Below are positions 28,064 through 38,163 of a DNA stretch of 64,000 nucleotides, in pieces (positions within the stretch are counted from its first letter, which is position 1; the number at the start of each line of letters is the position of its first letter). The stretch spans positions 248,001 to 312,000 of the forward strand of contig NZ_VHIQ01000004.1 in NCBI RefSeq assembly GCF_006494535.1, written 5' to 3'. The position numbers and the translations under genes are program-made. The notes under the pieces were generated by a model that did no database searches, was not told where the DNA came from, and saw nothing but the letters and a program-made list of their open reading frames with translations. Source of the DNA: Paucihalobacter ruber (GTDB lineage: Bacteria; Bacteroidota; Bacteroidia; Flavobacteriales; Flavobacteriaceae).

Positions 28064-28882
28064 ATGAAAAGGAGCATAATGATTTGCTTGGTTTTCTTTT
28101 CGCTAACTGCTTTTTTAAGTTGCGATCTCGATGAGACACAAACAGTAACCACATTTAATAATTTGGTGGCCGAAGATAACTTCGACGTAGATGGTGCACC
28201 TGATCCAAATATTTGGAGTTTTGAAATAGGCGACGGAACAGCTCAGGGAATACCCGGCTGGGGCAATAATGAACTTCAGTTTTATACAGACAGAACTGAA
28301 AACGTAAAAGTTGAAAACGGGTTTTTACTAATTACCGCCAAACAAGAGTTATTTAACGGAGCAGGATATACTTCTGCAAGATTGATTACTAAGGGTAAGC
28401 TTGAAACCCAATACGGCCGTGTTGAAGCGCGTATGCGTTTACCATTTGGTCAAGGCATGTGGCCTGCTTTCTGGATGTTGGGAGATGATAACAATGGCAC
28501 AGAAATCTGGCCAAATATTGGTGAGATTGATATCATGGAAAACCGAGGTCAAGAACCTACCAAAATTATTGGTAGTGTCCATGGCCCGGGCTACTCTGGT
28601 GGAAACGCAGTCTCAAAGGAATACAATCTGGAAAACGACCGATTTGATACTAATTTCCATGTGTTTGGAATAGAATGGGGTCCAAATTACATTAACTATT
28701 ATGTGGACGATGTACTTTACAACCAAATTACCCCTAAAGACGTACCGGGTGAATGGGTGTTTGATCGTCCATTTTATATCATTATCAACCTTGCCGTTGG
28801 TGGTAGTTTTGTTGGAAGTCCGAATAACCAAACAGTGTTTCCGCAAACTATGTTGGTTGATTATGTTCGTATTTACAACTAA
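28064..28882 (+). CDS. GH16 beta-1,3-glucanase lipoprotein, single domain
   Basis: Lipoprotein of 272 aa. The ATG at 28064 is preferred over 28034 because it gives a standard lipoprotein signal (MKRSIMICLVFFSLTAFLSC). The GH16 fold is complete: EDNFDVDGAPDPNIWSFEIG, GWGNNELQFYT, YGRVEARMRLPFGQGMWPAFWMLG and the catalytic signature GEIDIMENRG, with Glu154, Asp156 and Glu159. It ends in LVDYVRIYN, the usual family end. It is a laminarinase-like second GH16, lacking the accessory domains of the enzyme at 21298, and may act on shorter or different chains. Located between two binding lipoproteins in one apparent operon. Confidence 0.94.
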   Translation: MKRSIMICLVFFSLTAFLSCDLDETQTVTTFNNLVAEDNFDVDGAPDPNIWSFEIGDGTAQGIPGWGNNELQFYTDRTENVKVENGFLLITAKQELFNGAGYTSARLITKGKLETQYGRVEARMRLPFGQGMWPAFWMLGDDNNGTEIWPNIGEIDIMENRGQEPTKIIGSVHGPGYSGGNAVSKEYNLENDRFDTNFHVFGIEWGPNYINYYVDDVLYNQITPKDVPGEWVFDRPFYIIINLAVGGSFVGSPNNQTVFPQTMLVDYVRIYN

Positions 28883-28967
28883 TGCAAGTCTTTAATTCAA
28901 AACCTCACTGTTCAAAAAAGTTGGTTGTTGTTGCAATAAAACATTTTGAACATAAATTTTAAACAGT

Positions 28968-31238
28968 ATGAAAAAAATAATTAAAGGAATAAAAATATTC
29001 GGGCTACTTTGTTTGGCGATTACTTTTTGGACCTGTGCCGACGACGACGACGCACTATCCTCATCTATAGAAGCCCTATTTACCCATACCATCAATCAAG
29101 ATACAGGTACAGTAACATTTATTAATGTATCTTCTAATGCTGATAGCTACTCCTGGGATTTTGGCGATGGCACTACATCCAATTTAATCAGTCCTGTTAA
29201 AACTTATGAAACAGGTAGTTACACAGTAGTGTTAACTGCTACGAACGCTCGTGGTGATTCAGATACTTTTGAAGACACCATTTTTATTCAGGTGCCTGAG
29301 CCTATTACCTTACCGATTACTTTTGATAATCCGGTGGTAAGTTACGATGCCACTGCTTTTGGCGGTGTGGCTTTTGCTGTTGTTGAAAACCCTGATCCAT
29401 CTGGTACCAACAGCGAAGTTACAAACGTTGGTGCCATAACTAATAATGGTGCTCCTTTTGAAGGCTTCTTTTTTGATTTAGGCACGCCAATAGATTTGAG
29501 TGAAGACAAAGCCATTAAAATGAAGTTTTGGTCGACCTCAGCGATAAATATTCTTTTAAAATTAGAGCAAGGAACAGGTCCCGATGTTGAAACCGTTGCA
29601 AGCCATGGTGGTACAGGCTGGGAAGAGATTTATTTCACTTTTAATTCTGCTGCCGGTTTCTCCAGATTTACAATGTTTGTTGATGGTCCGGGATCAACAG
29701 CAGGTACGTTCTATATGGACGATATAGAGCAAATCAATGCTGCCGACGTGCCATGCCCTCAAACCGAATTGGAATTTCCAATTGATTTTGATTGTAATGG
29801 AATCGATTATGCAGCTAAAATTGTTGGAAATGTTGGTTTCACAGTTGTAGATAACCCTGAACTTTCAGGAATTAATAACGTAGAAACTAAGGTTGGACGT
29901 ATTACCAATTCAGGTGAGCAATTTGAAAACGCCTTTTTCAATTTAGATACTCCGGCCGATTTTTCATCGCAAACAGGTGTTAGAATGAAGTTGTTTTCAT
30001 CGCAAGCACTTCCAATTTTATTAAAATTTGAAGATGGTACACAAGCCGATGTTGAAGACACCCAATTACACGGTGGTTCTGGATGGGAAGAATTAACCTT
30101 CACCTTAAACTCAACCGGCACTTACAACGATATGATATTGTTTGTAGACGGCCCCGGAACGGCAGCAGGAACCTTCTATGTAGACGATATTGAGAAGGTT
30201 GACGGAGCACCACCACCACCACCATTTGACGATGGTTTGCTAACTAATGGCGATTTCCAAACCTTAGATGGCAACGGTAATGTGGTGGCCTGGATACAAG
30301 GTGTAGATGATGATAATCCCGCGCCAGTTGTCACTGTAAGTGGAAATACTTACTATTCTATAAATATAACCACACCAACACCTGGTGAGCCCTTCAATAT
30401 AAACTTAAGTCAAAAGGTTGAAATAGTTCAGGGTACATCTTACATACTATCTTTCGAAGCCTGGTCCAGTGTCAATAGAAGTATTGTTGCCGGTATTGGT
30501 TTAAGTGGTGGTGACTTTTCTAATGCTTCCGAAACCGTTAATATTACTACAACACCTGCTGTTTACCAACGTACTTTTACGGCCACCGGTTTTGGTGCGC
30601 CTGATGCCAGAGTTCTGTTTGATTTAGCAGAGGAAGCCGGTGTGGTAAACATTGACAACGTATCGCTGTTCGTTACCGGCGGCGGCGGCGGCGGCGGTGG
30701 CGGCGGTTGTGAAGGCGATGCGGTTGCTGCAACTACTTTACCCGTAGATTTTGAAGGTTGCGAATCGTTCATCAGCACATTCTCAAGTATAGGTGATGGC
30801 GGTGTAACCACAAATCTGGTGGCCAATCCTAATCCATCAGGTATCAATACTTCAGATAATGTACTAAGAATTACCCGTGCCAGTGGCATTAACCGTTGGG
30901 GTGGTGTTCAAAACTCTTTTCCTGCCGGAACTATTGATATTACAACACGAACTTTCAAAATAAAAGTATATTCCAGTATTCCTGACGTAACCTACAGATT
31001 TGAACTGGCCTTAGATCCGCAACCCAATCCCGTAGTTGGTAATCCGGCTCCGGTATTCCGTCAGGTGAGTGGTGGCGCGAACCAATGGGTAGAACTTGAG
31101 TTTACATTTATCAATTTACCGGCAACACCAACTACCTATAATCAGTTGGTTATTAAACCGGATAATCCAGAAGGAACAGATCCACAGGTGACTTCTCAAG
31201 AACAAATATTTTATGTAGACGATATTAGATTAGATTAA
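28968..31238 (+). CDS. Multi-module PKD/carbohydrate-binding surface lipoprotein
   Basis: Lipoprotein of 756 aa (Cys23 then ADDDD). Order: PKD domain (SYSWDFGDGTTSNLISPVKTYETG), two homologous beta-sandwich modules (LPITFDNPVVSYDATAFGG ... FYMDDIEQIN and FPIDFDCNGIDYAAKIVGN ... FYVDDIEKVD), a proline linker, a CBM4_9-like module (LLTNGDFQTLDGNGNVVAWIQG ... NIDNVSLFV), a run of ten glycines (571-580), and a third homologous beta-sandwich (LPVDFEGCESFISTFSSIGDGG ... FYVDDIRLD). There is no catalytic domain. It probably binds glucan at the surface. The gene ends the 23413-31238 unit, with a terminator 22 nt later. Confidence 0.82.
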   Translation: MKKIIKGIKIFGLLCLAITFWTCADDDDALSSSIEALFTHTINQDTGTVTFINVSSNADSYSWDFGDGTTSNLISPVKTYETGSYTVVLTATNARGDSDTFEDTIFIQVPEPITLPITFDNPVVSYDATAFGGVAFAVVENPDPSGTNSEVTNVGAITNNGAPFEGFFFDLGTPIDLSEDKAIKMKFWSTSAINILLKLEQGTGPDVETVASHGGTGWEEIYFTFNSAAGFSRFTMFVDGPGSTAGTFYMDDIEQINAADVPCPQTELEFPIDFDCNGIDYAAKIVGNVGFTVVDNPELSGINNVETKVGRITNSGEQFENAFFNLDTPADFSSQTGVRMKLFSSQALPILLKFEDGTQADVEDTQLHGGSGWEELTFTLNSTGTYNDMILFVDGPGTAAGTFYVDDIEKVDGAPPPPPFDDGLLTNGDFQTLDGNGNVVAWIQGVDDDNPAPVVTVSGNTYYSINITTPTPGEPFNINLSQKVEIVQGTSYILSFEAWSSVNRSIVAGIGLSGGDFSNASETVNITTTPAVYQRTFTATGFGAPDARVLFDLAEEAGVVNIDNVSLFVTGGGGGGGGGGCEGDAVAATTLPVDFEGCESFISTFSSIGDGGVTTNLVANPNPSGINTSDNVLRITRASGINRWGGVQNSFPAGTIDITTRTFKIKVYSSIPDVTYRFELALDPQPNPVVGNPAPVFRQVSGGANQWVELEFTFINLPATPTTYNQLVIKPDNPEGTDPQVTSQEQIFYVDDIRLD
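30678..30707 (+). repeat. GGC/GGT microsatellite encoding ten glycines
   Basis: Ten glycine codons in a row, mainly GGC, between two binding modules. A 3-nt repeat in an otherwise AT-rich gene; length change would only lengthen or shorten the linker. Confidence 0.9.
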
Positions 31239-31260
31239 TAATTAAAAATAAACTATCCCG

Positions 31261-31291
31261 GAAAAGGTCGAAATAAACTTTCGGCCTTTTC
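31261..31291 (+). terminator. Intrinsic terminator after the 28968 gene
   Basis: GAAAAGGTCGAAA (31261-31273) pairs with TTTCGGCCTTTTC (31279-31291) with one G-T pair and a 5-nt loop. The A-rich and T-rich arm ends supply the U tract. Confidence 0.75.
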
Positions 31292-31350
31292 ATTAGTTAA
31301 TATGGAAACGCTTGAATCAGTTATACTCTAGTTAATCTGCATCTGTAATT

Positions 31351-32868
31351 ATGAATAAATCGTACACCACATTCATTAGTTTAATTGTTGCTCTTGGCGG
31401 ATTTTTGTTGGGCTTTGATAGTGCGGTTATTTCGGGGGCAGTTAAAGGTATTTCAATTTACTTCAACATGACCGACGAAATGTTGGGCTTTGCAGTGGGT
31501 TGTGTTATTTTTGGTGCTATGGCCGGTAATTTAATGTCAGGTTATTTTGCCGATAAGTTTGGAAGAAAAAGCACACTTATAGTTATTGCAGCTTTGTTTG
31601 TTATTTCGGCAACATGGTCGGCATTGGCAACTAATTACACCGAGTTTATCATAGCCAGAATTATTGGTGGTGTTGGTATTGGTGGTGCTATTTTAATTGC
31701 ACCCATTTATATAGGCGAAGTAGCACCTGCCAATTTACGGGGCAGACTAGTCTCTTTTAATCAGCTTAATATTGTACTTGGGATTTCGGTAGCTTATTTC
31801 TCAAATTATTTCCTAGTAAATTACGGTGAAGAGAGCTGGCGATGGATGTTAGGGGTAGAGGCCATTCCGGCATTGTTGTATTTTTTGTTTTTATTTTTAG
31901 TTCCAAAGAGTCCAAGGTGGTTGGTACAACAGTGCAATAAAGTTGCAGCCGCCAAATTAACACTGGAGCGAATTGGAGGCAAAGAGTATGCCGATCAAAC
32001 TATTAACGAAATTCAACAAAATATCAATCTCTCTGAATCTAAAGGGAGGTTGTCTGATTTGTTCAGCAGTAAGTATACCACCATTATGATTATTGCGCTA
32101 GGTATTGCCTTTTTTCAGCAAATAACCGGTATCAATGCTATATTTTATTACGCACCTACCATATTCGAACAAGCCGGAGGCTCAACAGATGCCTCTTTTT
32201 TACAAGCTATTGTTGTTGGATTAACAAACCTTGTTTTTACCCTAGTGGCCATTGCTTTAATCGATAAATTAGGAAGAAAGCCTTTGTTGCTAATTGGTAC
32301 TTCGGTAATGACAGTGGCTTTATTAATGACCACTTTTGCCTTCAATAAAGCTACCTACTCATTTTCTGAAGACAATATGGCTAAAATAACCAACGAGGAA
32401 ACCAAACAATTACTTCAGCCTTTATCAAACAACACTTATAACAGTCAGACCTTGCTTTTTAATGCTGTTGAAGCGCAACTCAGTAAAGAACAATTTATAG
32501 ATTTTAAGCGCAATCAAATCACTAATTTAATTAGTATTAATGCACCTTTGGTGCTTATTTCAATACTTTTATATGTTGCTGCCTTCGCCATTTCCTTAGG
32601 TCCGGTAATGTGGGCGCTTATTTCAGAAATATTTCCAAATAAAATCAAAGGCATCGCCATCTCGGTAGTAGGATTTTTTAATTCGCTGGTAAGTTTTTCG
32701 GTAACCCAAATATTCCCATGGGAATTATCAAACTTGGGTCCAACACTTACTTTTGCCATCTATGCCATTTTATCATTATTGGCCTTTTTATTTGTAGCCA
32801 AATATGTTGTAGAGACCAAAGGAAAAAGCCTGGAACAATTAGAGCAACTATTTTTAAAAACTAAATAA
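31351..32868 (+). CDS. MFS sugar porter (monosaccharide:H+ symporter-like)
   Basis: Inner-membrane protein of 505 aa with about 12 transmembrane segments. Sugar-porter signatures: GFDSAVISGAVKGI in TM1, DKFGRKSTL after TM2, VPKSPRWLVQ after TM6, FFQQITGINAIFYYAPTIFEQAGG in TM7, DKLGRKPLLLIG, and the C-terminal VETKGKSLEQLE. A hydrophilic loop of about 75 residues (YSFSEDNMAKITNEETKQ... to ...QITNLIS) before TM10 is longer than in textbook members. It starts the inner-membrane/cytoplasmic part of the locus, 20 nt ahead of the phosphorylase-like gene, so glucose or short glucan sugars are likely cargo. Confidence 0.92.
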   Translation: MNKSYTTFISLIVALGGFLLGFDSAVISGAVKGISIYFNMTDEMLGFAVGCVIFGAMAGNLMSGYFADKFGRKSTLIVIAALFVISATWSALATNYTEFIIARIIGGVGIGGAILIAPIYIGEVAPANLRGRLVSFNQLNIVLGISVAYFSNYFLVNYGEESWRWMLGVEAIPALLYFLFLFLVPKSPRWLVQQCNKVAAAKLTLERIGGKEYADQTINEIQQNINLSESKGRLSDLFSSKYTTIMIIALGIAFFQQITGINAIFYYAPTIFEQAGGSTDASFLQAIVVGLTNLVFTLVAIALIDKLGRKPLLLIGTSVMTVALLMTTFAFNKATYSFSEDNMAKITNEETKQLLQPLSNNTYNSQTLLFNAVEAQLSKEQFIDFKRNQITNLISINAPLVLISILLYVAAFAISLGPVMWALISEIFPNKIKGIAISVVGFFNSLVSFSVTQIFPWELSNLGPTLTFAIYAILSLLAFLFVAKYVVETKGKSLEQLEQLFLKTK

Positions 32869-32887
32869 TACATTATAATCATCAACA

Positions 32888-35800
32888 ATGAGTGCAGATT
32901 TAAATCTTGATTCGAACAAAAAAGTTACTATAGATTATCTCAAAATAGATAACGAATACTATTACAAGATCACTAACAGTAACCTCATGCGGCCATTCTT
33001 CATGAGCATTGTGAGCGATTCCAATCACTGGATGTTTATATCGAGTAATGGTGGACTAAGTGCGGGAAGAAAGGACAGCGACCATTCTTTATTTCCATAT
33101 TACACCGACGATAAAATAACCGAAAGCGCCGAAATTACCGGAAGTAAATCCATATTTAGAATTCATCACAACGGTAAAGTTCATATATGGGAACCTTTTT
33201 CAATTCGGTTTCAAGGGGCATATCAAATTTCAAGAAACCTATACAAAAATGCCATTAGCAATAAAATTATATTTGAAGAGATTAATCACGATTTAAACCT
33301 CTCTTTTAAATACCAGTGGAGCTCTAGTAATGTGTATGGTTTTGTTAAAACTTCAACTTTAGTTAATCACAGTGATCAAAACGTCACCATTGAACTTTTA
33401 GACGGTATTCAAAATGTGCTACCCTATGGTGTTGGTGCCGATCTTCAAAACAGAGTGAGTAACTTGGTAGACGCCTATAAGCGTTCTGAACTCGAAACAT
33501 CTTCAGGAATGGGTATATTTGCCCTAAGTGCAAAAATAGTTGATAAAGCTGAGCCCAGCGAGGCGCTTAAAGCCAATCTGGCCTGGTCCATCGGACTTGA
33601 AAATCCAACTTATTTGTTGTCATCTCTTCAACTTGATAAATTTAGAGGAATCCAAAAAATTAATACCGAAACCGATATTAAGGCTGAAAAAGGTGCCTAT
33701 TTTGTTAGTAAGGAAATAACTCTTGAAGCCAATTGTGAAAAGTCATGGTTTATCATAGCAAACGTCAACCAAGATCATGCTGCCATAGTTGAACTAGTTT
33801 CTGAAATTAAAAATAGCAGCAATTTAGAAGTTAAAATTAAAGCCGATGTTGAGAGCGGTTCAAGACAGTTGTTAAATTTGAATGCTTCTTCAGATGGTTT
33901 ACAACTCACCGCTGATCAATATAGAGATACGCGTCATTTTTCAAACACGCTCTTTAACATTATGCGCGGCGGTATTTTCGATTTTAACTATCAAATCGAA
34001 AAGTGGGATTTCGACAACTATTTGGCAAAAGCCAATAAAAAGGTATATGCCAAGTCTCAAAAGTTGTTGCAGGAATTGCCAAATCAATTCAATTTAAGTC
34101 ATTTAAGAAGATTAGCAACAGAAAGTACCGATCCAAATTTCAGACGTCTTTGTTTGGAGTACATGCCACTTAAGTTTAGTCGCAGACATGGCGACCCCAG
34201 CAGGCCCTGGAACAGATTTTCAATTAATACGCGCAGCGAAGTAGATGGCTCTAAAATTCTGGATTACGAAGGTAACTGGCGTGATATTTTCCAAAACTGG
34301 GAAGCGCTGGCACATGCCTATCCGGAGTTTATAGACAGCATGATTCATAAATTCTTAAATGCAACCACCTTCGATGGCTACAATCCATACCGGGTTACCA
34401 AAGATGGCTTTGACTGGGAGGTGATTGAAGAACACGATCCGTGGTCTTATATTGGTTATTGGGGCGATCATCAAATTATTTATTTGTTGAAGTTTTTAGA
34501 GTTTATTGAAAATCATAATCCGGGTCAACTTAATAGCTATTTTGATGATGATTTATTTGTGTACGCCAATGTGCCTTATAAAATAAAGAGCTATCAGGAG
34601 ACTTTAAAAAACCCGAAAGATACCATTGATTTTGACTACGACTTAGATCAAAAAATCAACATTAAAAAAACTGAGCTTGGTGCCGACGGCGCTTTGTTAA
34701 GAGACCAGAATTACTTTATCCATAAAGTTAATTTTGTTGAGAAAATATTGGCCACCGTTTTAGCTAAAGTTTCCAATTTTATTCCCGAGGGCGGTATTTG
34801 GTTAAATACACAAAGACCAGAATGGAACGATGCCAACAATGCACTTGTTGGTAATGGTGTTTCTATGGTGACGCTTTACTATTTGAGACGTTTTCTTAAG
34901 TTTTTAGAACAAATTTTAGAGCACTCCAAATTAAAAGATACTGAAATTTCAGAAGAGCTGCTTAGTTTCTTTAATTCTACCTATGCAACACTTCAATCTA
35001 ATAAGCACTTGTTGTCAGGTAAAATTTCTGATAAGGACCGCAAGGTTATTTTAGATGGATTGGGTACCGCCGGCAGTAGGTATCGCGTAAATGTGTATCA
35101 AAACGCATTTTCGGGTAAAAAGAACAAAATAGCTGTTGAAAACATCAAAGATTTTGTTGCCGTCATGCTTGAGTTTGCAGAGCATTCAATTGAAGCCAAC
35201 AAACGCACTGATAACCTGTTCCACGCTTATAATTTAATGACCATACATAACGATGGTATTGCCATATCTTATTTAGACGAAATGTTAGAAGGTCAGGTGG
35301 CTGTTTTAAGCGCCGGCTATTTATCGGCAGCCGATTGTTTAAAGGTGTTAGACGCCATGAAAGCCAGTAAGCTGTTTAGACCCGATCAATACAGTTATAT
35401 ATTGTATCCTAATAAAGATTTGCCAAAGTTCACCGAAAAAAACAATATTCCGGAGCATTTGATTGAAGAATCTAAATTGTTTAAGACATTGGTAGCTAAA
35501 GGTAACCAGCGTATCATCACAAAGGATATCAATGGAAAATACCATTTCAACGGCAGCTTTAACAATGCCAATGATTTAAAAAACGCATTGAATAATTTAA
35601 AAGATTCTGAGTTTGGCGACTTGGTTAAAAAAGAAACCGACCATGCTTTAAAAGCATTCGAAACCGTATTCAACCATAAAGCTTTTACCGGTAGATCAGG
35701 TACTTTTTATGGCTATGAAGGTTTGGGTTCTATTTACTGGCATATGGTATCTAAGCTACAACTGGCTGTTCAGGAGTGCTGTTTACAAGCTGTTGAAGCC

Positions 35801-36337
35801 GGAGAAAATGAGGTAACTGTTGGTAAATTATTAGAACATTACTACGAAATCAATGAAGGTATTGGCGTTCATAAATCACCACAATTGTACGGTGCCTTCC
35901 CAACCGATCCGTATTCGCATACACCGGCAGGTAAAGGCGTACAGCAACCCGGAATGACCGGTCAGGTAAAGGAAGATATCTTATCTAGAATAGGGGAATT
36001 GGGTGTGTTTGTTAAAGATGGATGCATCACCTTTAATCCATGTCTGCTGCGGGCTACAGAGTTCTTAACCGAACCCAGAACCTATAGATTTATAGATATT
36101 CACCACAACCAACAACAAATTTCGTTGCAACCGCAATCTCTGGCGTTTAGCTATTGCCAGGTACCGATTATTTATAATATAGCCGACAGCGCAAATATAG
36201 AAGTTGTTTTACAAGATAATGATAATATGCTGGTTGAAGGTCTTCAATTAAATAAAGACTTTAGTAGTCGAATTTTTAACAGAACCGGTGAAGTCAATCA
36301 GTTAATTGTGAATTTAACCAAAGATTTATTGAAGTAG
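32888..36337 (+). CDS. GH149-like beta-1,3-oligoglucan phosphorylase (GH94-related)
   Basis: Protein of 1149 aa without signal peptide, so cytoplasmic. Length and blocks fit the GH149 phosphorylases, which cleave beta-1,3-glucan oligosaccharides with phosphate to release glucose-1-phosphate and are related to GH94. Useful motifs: DYEGNWRDIFQNWEALAH with Asp466 as the likely catalytic acid by analogy to the (Y/W)RD..Q motif of GH94, WSYIGYWGDHQIIYLLKFLE, RPEWNDANNALVGNGVSM and AGKGVQQPGMTGQVKED. Neighbours GH3, GH17 and GH30 for beta-glucans support the reading. The next gene overlaps its stop by one base (TAGTG), so the two are translationally coupled. GH94 itself is less likely because of the length. 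Confidence 0.8.
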   Translation: MSADLNLDSNKKVTIDYLKIDNEYYYKITNSNLMRPFFMSIVSDSNHWMFISSNGGLSAGRKDSDHSLFPYYTDDKITESAEITGSKSIFRIHHNGKVHIWEPFSIRFQGAYQISRNLYKNAISNKIIFEEINHDLNLSFKYQWSSSNVYGFVKTSTLVNHSDQNVTIELLDGIQNVLPYGVGADLQNRVSNLVDAYKRSELETSSGMGIFALSAKIVDKAEPSEALKANLAWSIGLENPTYLLSSLQLDKFRGIQKINTETDIKAEKGAYFVSKEITLEANCEKSWFIIANVNQDHAAIVELVSEIKNSSNLEVKIKADVESGSRQLLNLNASSDGLQLTADQYRDTRHFSNTLFNIMRGGIFDFNYQIEKWDFDNYLAKANKKVYAKSQKLLQELPNQFNLSHLRRLATESTDPNFRRLCLEYMPLKFSRRHGDPSRPWNRFSINTRSEVDGSKILDYEGNWRDIFQNWEALAHAYPEFIDSMIHKFLNATTFDGYNPYRVTKDGFDWEVIEEHDPWSYIGYWGDHQIIYLLKFLEFIENHNPGQLNSYFDDDLFVYANVPYKIKSYQETLKNPKDTIDFDYDLDQKINIKKTELGADGALLRDQNYFIHKVNFVEKILATVLAKVSNFIPEGGIWLNTQRPEWNDANNALVGNGVSMVTLYYLRRFLKFLEQILEHSKLKDTEISEELLSFFNSTYATLQSNKHLLSGKISDKDRKVILDGLGTAGSRYRVNVYQNAFSGKKNKIAVENIKDFVAVMLEFAEHSIEANKRTDNLFHAYNLMTIHNDGIAISYLDEMLEGQVAVLSAGYLSAADCLKVLDAMKASKLFRPDQYSYILYPNKDLPKFTEKNNIPEHLIEESKLFKTLVAKGNQRIITKDINGKYHFNGSFNNANDLKNALNNLKDSEFGDLVKKETDHALKAFETVFNHKAFTGRSGTFYGYEGLGSIYWHMVSKLQLAVQECCLQAVEAGENEVTVGKLLEHYYEINEGIGVHKSPQLYGAFPTDPYSHTPAGKGVQQPGMTGQVKEDILSRIGELGVFVKDGCITFNPCLLRATEFLTEPRTYRFIDIHHNQQQISLQPQSLAFSYCQVPIIYNIADSANIEVVLQDNDNMLVEGLQLNKDFSSRIFNRTGEVNQLIVNLTKDLLK

Positions 36338-38160
36338 TGAAATTGGTTTCTCGGTCATATAAAGGTTCTATTGTAAGTCTTGTTTTACTTACCATATTGT
36401 TTTTTGGCTGTAAATCAGATACAGAATTTGCAATAAATCCGTCCATAGAGATTGAGCGCAAAGTAGATTCCATTTTGGCGTTGATGACCCTAGATGAAAA
36501 AATCGGTCAGATGACACAAATCAGGCATTTTGATGAAGATGCCGAAAAAGCCATCACCAATAAGTTGATTGGGTCTATCATTCATACTGACGGACCTGCG
36601 CCCGGTGAAGATGCCAAAGCCTGGCAGGGCAAGTTTACCGAACTGCAAAAATTGGCGCTGTCTACCAGATTGGGGATTCCGTTGTTATTTGGTGTGGATG
36701 CTGTGCATGGCCAAAACACCTATAATGGTGCCACTATTTTTCCGCACAATATAGGCTTAGGTGCCACGCGTAATGCAGAATTGGTGGAACAAATCGCAGA
36801 AATCACGGCTATAGAATCGCAGGCAACCGGCTTTAATTGGGTGTTCTCGCCTTGTGTTGCTATTCCCTACAACGAAAAATGGGGTAGAGTGTACGAAGCT
36901 TTTGCTGAAGATGTAGAATTAACAGCTAATTTAACCAAGGCTTCAGTTCAAGGTCATCAGGGTGATTTGTCAAAGTCGAACACTGTCATGGCCACAGCAA
37001 AACACTACATTGGCGACGGTGCCACCGATTATGGAATTGAAGGCGGCAAAACCTCTTTAAGCGAACTAGAAATTAGTGAGCAATTAATGAAACCCTATAG
37101 CGAGGCCGTAAAAGCCGGCGTGGGTTCGGTGATGGCATCTTTTAACAAGGTTTCAGATATTCCTATGCATGCACACAAACGTCTTATAACCGATTCTCTA
37201 AAAATAGGAATGGGTTTTGACGGCATCATGGTATCCGACTGGAAAGGATATTCTAAGTACGGTGAAAATGCCATTATCGATGCCGGTATTGATATGGTGA
37301 TGGCAGTTGATGGAGATATGGATGATTTTCATATTGGCATCAAACGAGGTTTGGAAAACGATTCTATTTCCATCGATAGAATCAATGATGCCGTTAAACG
37401 TATTCTTCGTCAAAAATATAGATTGGGATTATTTAACAATCCTTTTCCCGATACCACTTTGGTTTCAAAAATAGGGATTAAAGCACATCGCGATGTCGCC
37501 AGACAAGCCGTGAGAGAATCAATGGTGCTGCTTAAGAATAACAATCAAACACTTCCTCTAAGTAAGGATCTTAAAAAAATTGTGGTGGTAGGTGAACATG
37601 CAGACAATGCCGGACTGCAATCGGGTGGCTGGACCATCGCTTGGCAAGGTGTTACCGAAAATTATGACGGTGCAACCACCATATTAGATGGCTTCAAACA
37701 ACAAACCAATACCGAAATCATTTACGACGAAACAGCATTAGAACAACATCCAGACGCCGATGTGGCTGTGATAGTAATAGGTGAAACCCCATATGCAGAG
37801 TTCTTTGGCGATATAGGTGGTGAAATGGATAGATACCAGTTAACACTTACCGAAGCACACCAAAACTACATCAATCATTACAAAAATCAGGGTGTAAAGG
37901 TGGTAGTGATTTTAATTTCAGGAAGACCTCTGGTGACAACTCAACAAATTGAGCAAAGCGATGCTTTTGTGGCGGCTTGGTTACCGGGTTCTGAAGGTCA
38001 TGGTATTGCCGAAGTGTTGTTTGGAGATTATAATTTTAAAGGAACATTGCCACATTCATGGCCTAAAAATGAAGAAGATTTTGAAGGTCTATTCGGTCCT
38101 AATTTTTGGGATAACAGTATAGAACCTTTGTTTGAATATGGATTCGGATTAAATTATTGA
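36337..38160 (+). CDS. GH3 beta-glucosidase / exo-beta-glucanase lipoprotein
   Basis: Lipoprotein of 607 aa. The start is GTG at 36337, sharing its G with the upstream stop; it is chosen because it gives a lipoprotein signal (YKGSIVSLVLLTILFFGCKSD). Both GH3 domains are present: LLFGVDAVHGQNTYNGATIFPHNIGLGATRN, AKHYIGDGATDYGIEGGKT, and MVSDWKGY with the nucleophile Asp301; the C-terminal domain has VGEHADNAGLQSGGW. It lacks the FnIII domain of longer GH3 enzymes and is close in size to plant-type exo-beta-glucanases active on 1,3/1,4 bonds. It probably trims oligosaccharides to glucose in the periplasm or at the membrane. Cotranscribed with the phosphorylase-like gene. Confidence 0.93.
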   Translation: MKLVSRSYKGSIVSLVLLTILFFGCKSDTEFAINPSIEIERKVDSILALMTLDEKIGQMTQIRHFDEDAEKAITNKLIGSIIHTDGPAPGEDAKAWQGKFTELQKLALSTRLGIPLLFGVDAVHGQNTYNGATIFPHNIGLGATRNAELVEQIAEITAIESQATGFNWVFSPCVAIPYNEKWGRVYEAFAEDVELTANLTKASVQGHQGDLSKSNTVMATAKHYIGDGATDYGIEGGKTSLSELEISEQLMKPYSEAVKAGVGSVMASFNKVSDIPMHAHKRLITDSLKIGMGFDGIMVSDWKGYSKYGENAIIDAGIDMVMAVDGDMDDFHIGIKRGLENDSISIDRINDAVKRILRQKYRLGLFNNPFPDTTLVSKIGIKAHRDVARQAVRESMVLLKNNNQTLPLSKDLKKIVVVGEHADNAGLQSGGWTIAWQGVTENYDGATTILDGFKQQTNTEIIYDETALEQHPDADVAVIVIGETPYAEFFGDIGGEMDRYQLTLTEAHQNYINHYKNQGVKVVVILISGRPLVTTQQIEQSDAFVAAWLPGSEGHGIAEVLFGDYNFKGTLPHSWPKNEEDFEGLFGPNFWDNSIEPLFEYGFGLNY

Positions 38161-38163
38161 GTT

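Noticed and set aside
36337-36339. Later ATG codons as the GH3 start
   Set aside because: Any later ATG removes the lipobox and signal sequence; the overlapping GTG is the better start.
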